From: Panaeolus papilionaceus
Taxonomy: Eukaryota > Basidiomycota > Agaricomycetes > Agaricales
Assembly: GCA_015501605.1 (NCBI GenBank)
Contig: JADNRZ010000016.1
Location: 434,001-498,000 of the forward strand
Reading direction: 5' to 3'
DNA: 64,000 nt
The notes beneath the pieces were generated by a model, which worked only from the letters and a program-made list of their open reading frames with translations, was not told where the DNA came from and ran no database searches. The first letter of the stretch is position 1. Each line of letters starts with the position of its first letter. Below, piece by piece: positions 1-11,310 of this stretch. A program made the position numbers and the translations under genes.

Positions 1-989
1 GAAACTCGAGCACAGAAAGAACAAAGTCAAATGTACCAAATAACTTGTAGGAATAAGACTTTCTTCCCGTTCATTGGAGGGATCGTAGCTGAAGTAGAGG
101 TGATGCAGTGAGCACCACCAGAACGTTTACTCAACATGGAGTCAGCTTGATCGGACCTACATTTGAGAGATTGACTCTCTTGACGATATAGATTTTCGAG
201 AGTCTGTCAATAGGGCGGCCACATGTGATGAGCTCTGTTTCGTTGAAGAGGGGAACATGGGGGAAGAGATTCAGTCGAAGGGGGGCGGATATAGAGGGAG
301 AAGGCTTTAATGAGAAACCAACAGATACATGCACATGGCATCAGGACCCCGAAGTATGCGAATAATTATAAGTTCTGCACAAAAACCCGTTAAGGGAAGA
401 GGTCTTTGTGCGGCCATTTTGTCCCCGCATTTGCGACCTCTCGTAATGTGAATGTGTCATCACATCGTAATATGAATTTGTCATCACATAAGTGAAGAGG
501 TTGCGCAAATCATAATCTATGCTATCTATTCTATCTATTCTATTCTATTCTATTCTATTCTTTTAAAACAAGGACCATTACTAAGCTGACTAAGATTATG
601 TAAGATTATGTAAGGCCCATGAGCCGCTCTTTCAGTGCGTTTGTGCGTTTGTGCGTGCTCACTCAGAGCCTGCAGCTTCTGACCCAAACAAGGACTTCCT
701 CCCCAAGCAATATACACTAATTACCCAAAATAAGTTCTGAAATAAAAGGTTAATCTTGGATATCATCCACCAAGTAAAAAGCCAGGAAACATGACACATT
801 ATAAAGAACAGATAAACAGACCACCAGTGACATGATAAATGAATTTGAACAATTTACAAGGGACCACAAATCACTTAAAAAATATGCATGGATGATGATA
901 CCAGAGAGATGTCAGTCCTTATAATCAAGCTGCTGGCTATTGAGATTTCTGGATGCAGGTATTTAAATTATTTAAATTAGACTGAATTA
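1..989. other. Gene-free AT-rich flank
   Basis: No supported gene. It holds a TATTC-type microsatellite (about 523-562) and, at about 385-490, a stretch beginning with a run resembling CCGTTAAGGGAAGAGGTC that recurs, diverged, at 54866-54970. This looks like remnant mobile DNA. The short open frames here have no recognisable content. Confidence 0.6.
523..562. repeat. TATTC/TATCTATTC microsatellite
   Basis: A run of CTATCTATTC units passing into pure CTATT pentamers, read directly from the sequence. Confidence 0.9.
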
Positions 990-3900
990 CAGTGATCCAC
1001 TGGTCCTTGGCACAGCACCACTCCTTGGCACAAATAGCCATTCCGACCTCAATTTCTCTCCGTTTCCTCTGAAACTTTGCACATAGCTTGATATATATGA
1101 CAGCTATCCTGCCTTCAAATATGGAGCATATAGAATATCTGGTTGTCATAATATTTGAAGTTTAATAGCGAAAAACTTCACTTTTTTGCAAATTTGTGAT
1201 ATATTGTATGTTTGGAAGCTGATTTGGCTAATTTTTTTTGATGACCATAATGATATACATGCCTTAAATAAACCTGAAGTGTTAATTTGATACTACACGT
1301 GCTCCCAAGATAAAAGTATCACAACAGCAAGACAGTGTTTTGAGACTGGGTTGTAGTGATGGGACATCAAAAACCATCAATCCATCATATCTTCGTGTCG
1401 TATACCCCTTTAGGACAACCCCCTGAACAAGACTGATGATGTGTCGTGGACCCAGGTTAATGATGAAGAACAATAAGAAGGACAGGAAATATTATTCCAA
1501 TAACCCACCCACCATCATGACTGGCTGAGCAAAATCAAAGACAAAGAAGAAACGAGAGGATTCAAAAATCAAGTCTAACTTGGTGACCCTTGCTGCATTG
1601 ATGTACCAAGAGGGACAGGATTCAGCGGATCCACACAAGAAGATCAGTCTGGATAAAGCTATTGGGTTCGTTGAAGATGAGTATCACAAAAACAACCCTT
1701 CCAAGCCCCCAATACAGCTCAGTAAATCCACAGTGAACAGATGGGTGAAGGGTGGGAGATCCATACAGGAGTTTAATCAGACAAAACAGTGGTTGACAGT
1801 TGCTGAAGAGGACATGGTTGTGGAGACTGTGATTGGCACAGCAAGACAAGCATTTCCTGTGATGTTGAGGTGCATTGAAGAACAAGCTAATGCTATTTGT
1901 GATTCATGCTATGGTGCTGCATTTCCTGAAACAGGTGTTGGGACAAACTGGGCATCACGGTTTCTGGAGCACCATCACGATCGTCTAAAATCTTATTGGT
2001 CAAAGTCACTGGATCACTTGCGTGCTCAGGTCGTCAATCCTATCACCAAAAAAGAGTACTTTGATCTATTGCACAAGGCTATCTACAGAAATGAAGGAGA
2101 AGACCCTATTCCTCCAGAGCTTATCTATGGGGTCGACGAAACTGGGATTCATCCGGAAATTGGGGTTTCACAGAGAGTTATTGGGCCGTCCCAGGGGCAG
2201 ATCCAGCATCAGCGATGAAGTGGAGATAGAGAAAATATCACAGTAATTGCTACCATCTGCGCTGATGGGACAACAATTCCACCAGCTGTAATTTACAAAG
2301 GAGAAGGATATCAAGTGTTGTGGAAACAAAATAATCCATTAGATGCATTGTGAGTGATATTCATCAATTATATCATAAATCTAACATTATATTTATTAGC
2401 TTGGGTTATTTGAAAAAGGGCTACACCGATGGTGAAATTGGACTTGAGTGGATCAAGTTTTTTGACCAGTACACAAAGGCGAAAGCAGCAGGATGCTGGT
2501 GCTTATTACTTGTTGATGGGCACAAATCCCATTGCACACTCCAATTCCTCACATATGCCTGCAAAAATCGAATTCATATTCTTTGCTATCCTGCACATTC
2601 CACTCATATTTACCAAGGTCTGGATGTCATGATTTTTAGTGTCCTTAAACGATGTTGGACAATAGCTTGGGATGAGTATGAGAAAATTCACAACTGGGTC
2701 AAAAAATCAAATTTCCTCAAAGTCTACGCTATGGCTCACTTGCTTGGAGGCATTTACAGCTGACAACATCTGCTCTGCATTCCGGAAAACTGGTGTTGTT
2801 CCATTCAATCCCAACAAAATAACCGAGACTATGATGGGTCCCAGCCTTGCAACATCTACCACTGCACCTGCAGCTACTCCTGTCCCTGTCTCAAGCCCAG
2901 TCCGCACCATTGCCAGGCTTCTTTATACTGCAGGTTCTAGTCAAAAGCAAGCTCAGGCACTTTCCAATGCTGAAGATCTGGCCAATAACTGTGTGCGTGT
3001 CATTCAGAGACTGGACCACAATCACTCACCTGATCAAATCAACGACTTGGAGTTTGATCAACCCACGCTCGACGAGGCAACAATAGCCGCTCTCCAATCA
3101 ACTGCATCAACTAGCTTTCTATTCTCTCCTCTACGTGGATCTGCAACACCCCCTCCTGCCACCACTTCTGTAATCATACCCACCATGAATCGCTATCATG
3201 CCCTCACACAATTTGAACCAGAAACTGACTGGGAGTGGGAACTGATAGAAAAACTGTTAGAAGCACAGGAGCGGGAAAACCAGTACAAACTCACCCTGTC
3301 CTCGATGCAAGCCACTGTGGTTCTTCAAAATGTGTGGGTCCTCAAGGCAAAGGAACAGCTCCAGGCACAACAGAAGCCAAAAAAATCAGCAAGCTGACAG
3401 CTTTTTGGGGATGGGATGCTGAAGATGTTGACTGGGGACCGCTTTTACTGTGCTGCTGAGGATATTCAACAAGCTGCAGCTGATAAGGCTGAGCAGGTGA
3501 AGTTGAACAGGCTCTTGAGGGCAGAGAAGGCAGAGCTGGCGGCTGAGTTCAAGGCATCAGAGATGGCGAGGAAGGTGAGAAACAGGGAGAGAAGGAAAAA
3601 GCACAAGGAGGCGGTCTCCAAGTGGATGAAGGAATCCCAGGCTGCCAAGCGCGAGAAAAGGAAGCCACAGTGGAATAGACCGAAGCTGGTAGGAATTGAA
3701 TCTCCCCCCCTAAGAAGGACAAGCCAGTTGATGATGCTGAGGATGGTGAAGGGATGGTGGAGGATGAGGATCATGCAGAGGAAGGGGATGACAATGAGGA
3801 GATGGGTGGAAGGAGTACCGATGATGATGAAAGTGAAGATAATGAACCAGATTCAGACCCTGATTCCAACCCTTGATAGCCGTCCCTTGACTCAGCCATC

Positions 3901-4142
3901 ACTTGCCGCTGTCAAAATCTCTGATGGCCATCTGTGTCAAGGAGTGGTTTTTGTTTCATTTCATATCCAGATAATATTTTGCTTCAATTCACGCTATTTT
4001 TATTTGTATCACTCTCATATTGCTATAGTATGTTCATTATATGTACAAGACTTGGCTTGTAAAATTTTATTGCGAAATATTGACATGGCGTGTTGCTATT
4101 GTAAAATTAAATTTCGCTGTGCCAAGGACTGGTGGATCACTG
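990..4142 (+). mobile_element. Degenerate pogo/Fot1-like (Tc1/mariner) DNA transposon
   Basis: The element has 27-bp terminal inverted repeats (990-1016 and 4116-4142, starting CAGTGATCCAC, two mismatches) and is flanked on both sides by TA (988-989 and 4143-4144), the target duplication of Tc1/mariner transposons. It carries one broken transposase gene on the plus strand. The TIR starting CAG, the CENP-B-like N-terminus and the DDE domain point to the pogo/Fot1 group. Confidence 0.9.
1580..3900 (+). pseudogene. pogo/Fot1-type transposase, inactivated
   Basis: A DDE transposase that would cut and paste the enclosing element. The N-terminal part (1580-2215) has a DNA-binding helix-turn-helix region and the first catalytic Asp in a YGVDETG motif. 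After an apparent intron (about 2349-2399, GTGAGT..TTAG), the second Asp lies in LLVDGHKSH and the third in QGLDV, 35 residues later, as in the Fot1/pogo family. The C-terminal part (about 3400-3700) is a Lys/Arg/Glu-rich coiled tail. Breaks: a TGA at 2216-2218 in otherwise continuous frame (looks like CGA to TGA), a frame change near 2700-2740, and a further frame change near 3397-3416. The gene cannot make an active enzyme as it stands. Confidence 0.85.
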
Positions 4143-4144
4143 TA

Positions 4145-4992
4145 GATTGTTAACCACAGGCAAGCGCGAAGTGCAAGCCTCTCGAGTCTCAATATGTACC
4201 ACACAGGGGGAAACCACACAAGGTCGAAGGACAATGTAGAGGAATATAATATTTAACTGTGTGGTTGGGTGCATTGGTGATTGATTGATGACTGGCAAGC
4301 GCGCAGTGCGAGCCTCCACTTTCCTTTCGAAGACACTGACTTCGCAGGAGAAAATAACAGTATACATATGTAGGTGAAAATTATAATATATTAACATCTT
4401 TAATTAATAACCACTAAACTCGAAGTCCCTACTTCTTTGTGTGTGGAAAGTAGTATGCAACCTGCACTGACCCCCTTGCAAAGCAAGGGCAAGCCAAAGG
4501 CTTGTATGGATTGATTCAAATAATTTGTTTATTTAAATTTACTTAGTCATCTAGGCTTAAAAGGTGCATTATTAAGCATCATTTTTAGTTTCCAACTGGT
4601 CTTCAAGAGAGCATTTCTGAGCATTTCTCACTCCAATTTTCATCGCCCCATCATCACCCCCTATATCTCTCTTGCTCTTGAGATAGCCGAACACCATTGG
4701 CTCTAATATATGACTGATAATTACAAAAAAAATGTGACTGCAATAAAGCAAGGCTATGCAGGGCAGCAGGAGTTCTGGGATAGCAGTTGTTACAGCAGAG
4801 ATATTAAAATTCACTATAGCTGATGAAACTGTGAGTGGATAAAGCTGTAATTTAACACACCTGTGTGCACTACACATGTGTCTAGACAATTCCTGAGTAT
4901 TACAATGAACAGTCCAGATTTATGAGTGTAATTAAATTTCGACTATTCATAGTAAATGGAATAGAATCAGACTAGCACTGGAATTGGTGCTA
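4145..4992. other. Intergenic, small duplicated motif
   Basis: No gene seen. The phrase CAAGCGCGAAGTGCAAGCCT near 4159 recurs with three changes near 4294, suggesting an old local duplication. Otherwise AT-rich. Confidence 0.5.
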
Positions 4993-5673
4993 CAGTGGTG
5001 ATCAAAGTATTGCACGTGATTGACACCCATATTATCTCCACAACAACACAAGATATCAACATGATTTAAATTGTATTTTGTTAAATGGATGTTAAGGTGT
5101 AAATTCTGTATGTGAAATATATAAAAAGATTAATCTATGAGAAGTGAGTGAGTGTAGACCAAAAATGTGACTTTTCACCTCTGGGAAGGAGATACAAGAA
5201 AAATCTGAAAATATTATGGGAGGTAGGCCTGCTTAATCTAAGAATACCATAATTTAAATCTCGAAAATTGATAGAGAGAGTTTCTCAAAAGATGCTAATC
5301 ATTGAGGGGACTTTTTGAAAATTCTGCAGTGTTTGCACCCAAATCTTCAAAAAGTCCCCTCAATGATTAGCATCTTTTGAGAAACTCTCTCTATCAATTT
5401 TCGAGATTTAAATTATGGTATTCTTAGATTAAGCAGGCCTACCTCCCATAATATTTTCAGATTTTTCTTGTATCTCCTTCCCAGAGGTGAAAAGTCACAT
5501 TTTTGGTCTACACTCACTCACTTCTCATAGATTAATCTTTTTATATATTTCACATACAGAATTTACACCTTAACATCCATTTAACAAAATACAATTTAAA
5601 TCATGTTGATATCTTGTGTTGTTGTGGAGATAATATGGGTGTCAATCACATGCAATACTTTTGATCGCCACTG
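4993..5673. mobile_element. Palindromic fold-back MITE, TA target duplication
   Basis: A 681-bp near-perfect palindrome: the left arm (4993-about 5317) is repeated in reverse complement as the right arm (about 5343-5673) around a loop of roughly 25 nt centred near 5330. The outer ends are CAGTGGTGATC and its complement with few changes, flanked by TA at 4991-4992 and 5674-5675. The TA duplication and CAGTGG end suggest mobilisation by a Tc1/mariner or pogo transposase. It carries no coding capacity. Confidence 0.9.
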
Positions 5674-5929
5674 TAGCTGCTATCATGTGACAGACATTAA
5701 TATAAAATATTTGACTCATCTGGTTAAACTGTAAAATAAGCTCTTGAAGATGAATCATGACCTAAGAGATGTTATTATACAGTTCTGAGTTCTGACATTC
5801 AAAACACCTGTGGTTTTCCTTACAATAGCATCCAAAGATGTATATTTGTCTAACTTTTTTACACTACATCATGATCTTGCTTAGGAACTAGTCCTGACTT
5901 GGAATTGGGAAAATGAGAATGTCAGGACT

Positions 5930-6470
5930 CAGATTTGCCAGGCCAGCGGCCATGGCCCACAACCTAGTAAGTTCTGCACAAAAAATAGGGAGTTCCTGAT
6001 GCTGACTGTGGTCGATATAAATATCTAACTAGAGGCATCAGTAGGGACTGTGACTACTTTAAATTTGCGGTTGATAAACACCAACACTCTGTTGAGGGCC
6101 ATGACCTGCATAGCAGTCCTGGCAAATTGCGAAGCCCCTTCGAATTCTGTCATCCCACTGGATGCGATGTATCTCTTGGTGGCTGAGCCTGGGTTCACCA
6201 CACAGAGCGTACCATGCCAGGACTTCGAAACCCCTAGCTCAAAGCATTTCCAGCTGGAGGAGAGACATCAAGTAAGTATGGGGAAAAGGACACTGCCAAA
6301 CAAGGACATGCAATGAGAAATAGTTGCACAAAATGTGCCAGGTTCACCATGAGGCAGTGCAATTGGAAGCCAAAACAAGAGTATGCAATGAGCCTGAGGA
6401 AGGTTGCTCAAAGCCAGGAAGATACATAACAACGAGTCCTAAGGGGCCTCGTAGCTGTTTTGTCTGGCTT
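5930..6470 (+). repeat. Dispersed repeat copy, related to 41020-41500
   Basis: Several phrases in the same order and orientation recur near 41020-41500: GAGGGCC..ACCTGC..GCAGTCCTGGCA, a GGGGAAAA..TTGCACAAA stretch, and a right part ending in GAGTCC..AAGGGGCCTCGTA. The left border (CAGATTTGCCAGGCCAGCGG at about 5929) also recurs near 59330. This is a fragment of an unclassified transposon; no coding sequence is recognisable. Confidence 0.6.
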
Positions 6471-6942
6471 GTCAAGTGTTAGCAGCAGTATCTGAATGTT
6501 TCACAAATTTCGAAGCTTCAGCTCAATATGCAGGTGTGTGCCTAGATGTTTGGCCGAAATTTCGGGCAATTTCCCTGAGGCATTTTGTAAGAGATTCTGG
6601 GGTCCAATGTTACCTAGGTCCAAAATGCTGTTCCATGTTTGTGAAATCAGAGTCACAACACCACCACATTCCTGACAGTGACACTGTATGTATAAGATGA
6701 TAGATCCAAAGGGGTTAGAAATTTTAATACATTTTTAATTACAAAATGGAAATATCTTTTACAAATACAAGTACGAATGCAGGAAACCCTTTTTAAGACT
6801 TCGCAAATGATACCTTTCTGGTGAACTTGTGGAAAAAATGATGGTTTTGGTCCCAATATGTTACCTGAATAGCACTTATTTTGTTAATCTGAAAAGATTT
6901 TTCTCCAGAGGCACAATCTTTGAGGCTCAGAAGAAGCACAAG

Positions 6943-9900
6943 TACCGTTGACCAGAACTGCATAGTTGGATTTTGCTCGGTTCACACTTTGATTCTTCGG
7001 CTGTGTGTTGGCACTCAATGATAGCCCCCTCTGATGGAGTCGCATGCCCCTATTTATTGACGTAGCCTTCAGCTTTGCCCCATGTAAGCCTACATTCATG
7101 TTGAGATACAGCATAGAAATTCAATTTCAGTTACTTATGAACAAAATCATCACCACCAAAATTGAATCACCCTCATCTGGAGATAAGACAAAGCCTGAAT
7201 TTGGAAGTATTTTCTGGCTTACCTAATGTACACTTGGATTTTGTGAACGTCAGGGGCCATGGACTGCGAAGCAAAGGTGCACCTCTATCTGAGTCGATGA
7301 GCCTCAAATCTTAGGGTAGTCAGTAAAAATCAGATTTAGCATGAAGGGAGATCCTGAGTTATGGCAGTAGGATGTCAATCACAGTATTGTCTGAATTAGA
7401 ATAATAAAAGAAATAATGACACATCGAAATTCGAATCTTAATATCTAAGCGCCCACAGGTGGTGAAATGCACAAATTATCAGTAATTCCAACAAAAAATA
7501 TTCATCAACAGAATATCTAAATAAGAAGGTCGAGAAGGTGATAAATGGAGGTACCAATCGTGCAATGATGAAGCTCAGGCCCACCATACCCCTGTTTTCA
7601 TGGTTTCTAATCATTAGAACACTTGGAACAATGCAACAGTGGCTACAGAATACAACTGAGCTACAAGATCACATGCAGAATACGACTGCAACCCAACCAC
7701 ACAACGGCTAGCAATGATGACCACTGGCAAGGCCAAATGAAACCAAAGCTTAGATATGAAGTCTGGGTGCAAGATTGTGATTCGGACAGATAGATAGCGT
7801 ACAGGGTACATCTATTGAACACAGAGTAAATAGAGTGATAAATTAGTCTAAATTCAGGTGATGAAGAAGACTACCTCGTGGTATTATACATACAAGTGAG
7901 TAAATTATTTGGAATAATCCACAAGTCAGAATACAACTTGGATGACACAAGCTGTTATGGTAGCTTGACAGGTGCTTGCGGTTAAGGCCTTTGAGCTAGT
8001 TGGAGTCGGTTCAGTCGTGTGATAGAGTTTGAGTATCGTTCTAAGAATGCCACTGCGTACACACACTACGCTGGTATTGTCTTAGAAGAGAGCAAGAGGA
8101 GTAAGATCGTTGTAGAAGTTGTTGTTCTATTTGAAGTTAAAGAACTAGCTAAAGAACAAGGGTATAAACTATGGGGTTTATATAGCTATCTAAGAGGCTG
8201 TGCATGTAAACACCAAGTAGATAAGGTGCAAAGTCCTTGAGTCAGAGTAGGAGTCATAACAGGGTGAGCATAAGAGTACAATAAGGAATGAGTCATAAGT
8301 GTGAGAGAGATGAGTAAGGAAATGAGTCAGAGATAGGAGATAAGAGTGGAGCGACAGCGGAAATGGACATGGAGTGAGAAGGGAAAGATAAGAGAGATAA
8401 GGTGAACTACAAGTACAAAGAGAGATGATAGTACATGATGATAAGATAAGAAGGAGTGATGGTACAAGATAAGATAGAAGAAGAGGAAGGGAAAGGAGGA
8501 CGTAACACAAGCCAAGGCAAAAGTAACTACACTAGAAAAATAATAATAAAGTCTCGATTATTTGAGTATAATTCCAACCAAAATTACAAGTAATCAATAA
8601 ATAACCAAATGGCGAATGACAATAATGTATGGTGCACATTTAGCACTTTTATTATTTAGTTGAAACATTTTAGGTATTTTGACACACTGTCAGGGGATCT
8701 CCTGCTACCTCCTATTCCTTTCCTTATTATTGTCTCTCTGTCTCTCCTTTCTCCATTTCCTTTGCTCTATCTCATTATCTGGACATATCATGGACTCATA
8801 GATATTATATTACACTCTCCTTTAGTTGCCATTCATTCATTATTTAGTTGTTGCCACTGTTACATAGTCATTCCTTTGTGTTTCCCTTTGTTTGTTTCCA
8901 AAGGCATTATTTGGCATCAAGGCTGATGCCAATGCCAGCTCATCACTTAAATAGCTGTTTCACCTGGGTTTGATCCTTTACCTCTTTCTCTTTGGATCTC
9001 CCCCAGGTGAGCCTACTTCCTGTATTTATGTAGAGCTGATATATATCTTTGGATCTCCCCCAGGACTTGTGTGTGTCTGAGGTGCCCTTACACACACCTT
9101 GTAAACATTTTCATCAAGTCAATGTATAAACCTTTCTTTTGTGAACTTGGCATTGAACTTTTTGAATATTTTGACCTTTTTCAAACATTTTATGAGTGCT
9201 TATTGCTTGTTTGTTGAAATTTTGAGAAAATTTTGAACCTTTTGTGAGTGCCTACAGAATATGTGATTATGAGTGGGGAAATTATGAGAAAAATAGATGA
9301 TTTTGCAAATGTTTTAATGTAATTCTTTAAAAACATCAAACCATTTTCTGGCACTTAGATAGGCATGGCAAAAATTCGAAAAAATATTCGAAGAAATTGC
9401 CAAGCATCTTCAGGCGCTTATAAAAAATTTCTAAAAAGTGCCAAACATATCTGAGTGCTAGTTGAAAACATCAAAAAGTTGCAAACACCTTGCACAGGTG
9501 CCCAAGAAATTCTCAAACTTTTTGAGGTTTTCAACAAGCGCTCAAAGATGTTTGGCACTTTTTAGAAATTTTTTATAAGCGCCTGAAGATATTTGGCAAT
9601 TTCTTCGAATATTTTTTCGAATTTTTGCCATGCCTATCTAAGTGCCAGAAAATGGTTTGATGTTTTTAAAGAATTACATTAAAACATTTGCAAAATCATC
9701 TATTTTTCTCATAATTTCCCCACTCATAATCACACAAAAGGTTTGTTTGATTGGATATTGAAAAATATTTACAAAGTATGTCAGGGTATCTAAAATGTTT
9801 TTGCTAAATATTAAAAGTGCTAATTGCACACCATAATAATGTCCAAAATTGCAAAAGGGAAGTCATGTGGGGTATATGTGTGTGAGACCCTGTAAGCATA

Positions 9901-10586
9901 CCCTTAAGATTTGTTCGCCTTTCTCATCCCCAAATCTCACATCTGAGCTTCAGTTTCTTCTTGTTTCGTAGCAGCTTCGAAATTGACGAATTGTCACTAG
10001 CTGTGCATGTGAAATGTGGTTTGAGTTTCCTCATATCCCAGTCATTTCTCGTGGACACCAGTTGTTGGCTGCTGCATCCAGCTGCTTTTGTTGTTGTTTT
10101 TTGTTGTTTTAAGCTGTACCCTGGCTTTTCTCGCTTGTAGTCCACTAGCTTAGCCATTACCAATGCATATGCCCAAGCTTTGAATACCCCGTAGCTGATC
10201 CCACGATAGTGCCATTGCCAGCATAAGCCTTGTATTAGTTCTCTCAGTAAACCTCTTAGGGAGACAGCGAAGATAGAATGGACATGCTCAGGCTAACGGC
10301 CACAGTACAAGTTATAATCAATTGCTCACAACTCCTTGCCAGAATTTTCCGGTTTTGTCTTGGCTACATATATTTAATATTTGACATATAAAATTAAGTG
10401 AAAAATAAATTTCCACACTACATTCCAACATGAACTTGTGTTGCTTCAGTAAACTTCATGAAGGCTACATCAATAAATAGGGGCGTGTGACTCCATCAGA
10501 GGAGGTGTCATTGAGTGCCGACACACAGCCGAAGAATCAAAGTGTGAACCGAGCAAAATCCAACTATGCGGTTCTGGTCAATGGTA
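6943..10586. mobile_element. Non-autonomous TIR element with 5-bp target duplication
   Basis: The two ends are inverted copies over about 130 bp (6943-7075 and about 10455-10586), starting TACCGTTGACCAGAAC. They are flanked by the same 5-mer ACAAG (6938-6942 and 10587-10591). No transposase reading frame is visible in the 3.6-kb interior, which contains a purine-rich stretch (8220-8510), a duplicated TCTTTGGATCTCCCCCAGG (near 8986 and 9044) and a nested palindrome (9263-9733). The superfamily is not obvious from 5-bp duplication and TIR alone. Confidence 0.8.
9263..9733. repeat. Nested 471-bp palindrome
   Basis: The sequence from GTGATTATGAGTGGGG at 9263 is mirrored as reverse complement ending CCCCACTCATAATCAC at 9733, centre near 9498, with mismatches mainly near the centre. 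Similarity continues outward (AACCTTTTGTG at about 9235 versus CACAAAAGGTT at about 9731-9743) after an 18-bp indel. It is probably another fold-back MITE inside the larger element; I could not fix a target duplication. Confidence 0.8.
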
Positions 10587-10591
10587 ACAAG

Positions 10592-11310
10592 GGGACGGAT
10601 ACGATTACGCTGTATATATTGGGTGGGGCAACAAAAGACACCCAGTACTCATAATCCGTGCCCCGCGAATTTTGGGTGTAGTGAATCAGACATGATAGAT
10701 CAATCCCTTAGGCCTTAGCGTTAGCGCAGCTTTGCAGTGCGGGTGTCCCCTATTGCCCAGCATTGTGGTTACGTCCCTATATTTCTCCACATTGCCACTC
10801 TATCCTGTTATTAAACTCCTATCATCGAATTAATATTCTAAATAATTTCAACCATCGAACCATTTTCTAAAAACTTAAACCCTTCATCTGCAAAGCATGA
10901 AGCAATGTCGATCCAACAACCCTAATCTAATCTAAAAATAACTTGCACGTGCTACGTCATTTGTCAGGGTGACGATGATGCGGGAGGGGGCATGGCAGAT
11001 GGCATGATGGAGCACGAGTAAGCTCAGTCAGCTTAGCCTGCCCAGCATCTTGCGTTCTTTCTTCTCACCTTCTGTACCCCCTCTCCCCTCCTATCTTATC
11101 CTTTACACCCATTCTACGCCTTTAGTCTTGAGCTTGGGATTTGGACTGCTTTCTTTGGTCGTGCGCCGACTCTGATACCATTACTCTGTGCAGGCGATTC
11201 TATCCAATCCAAGTCCAAGTACAGTTCTAGAGTTTTGGTATCTGGGTCTTACCTGCATAACGCTTTAGGCACTCTGAGTATCTTCTCGGATTCATTAGGA
11301 AAGGCAGGAA
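10592..11310 (+). promoter_or_regulatory. Upstream region of the 11311 gene, duplicated at 59.7 kb
   Basis: No gene is seen. From about 10915 the sequence (TAATCTAATCT.., GGCATGATGGAGCACGA.., TTTCTTCTCACCT) matches the stretch 59735-59910 in order and orientation. The promoter was therefore copied together with the gene. A pyrimidine-rich tract at 11055-11130 precedes the start codon. Confidence 0.6.

Noticed and set aside
8190..8515. Two overlapping minus-strand open frames rich in Leu/Ser/Tyr
   Set aside because: They are the complement of a purine-rich stretch in a non-coding transposon; composition alone produces the frames.
8640..9250. Possible solo LTR (pyrimidine-rich part, repeated TCTTTGGATCTCCCCCAGG)
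   Set aside because: No TG..CA borders with a 5-bp duplication and no second LTR or reverse transcriptase found.
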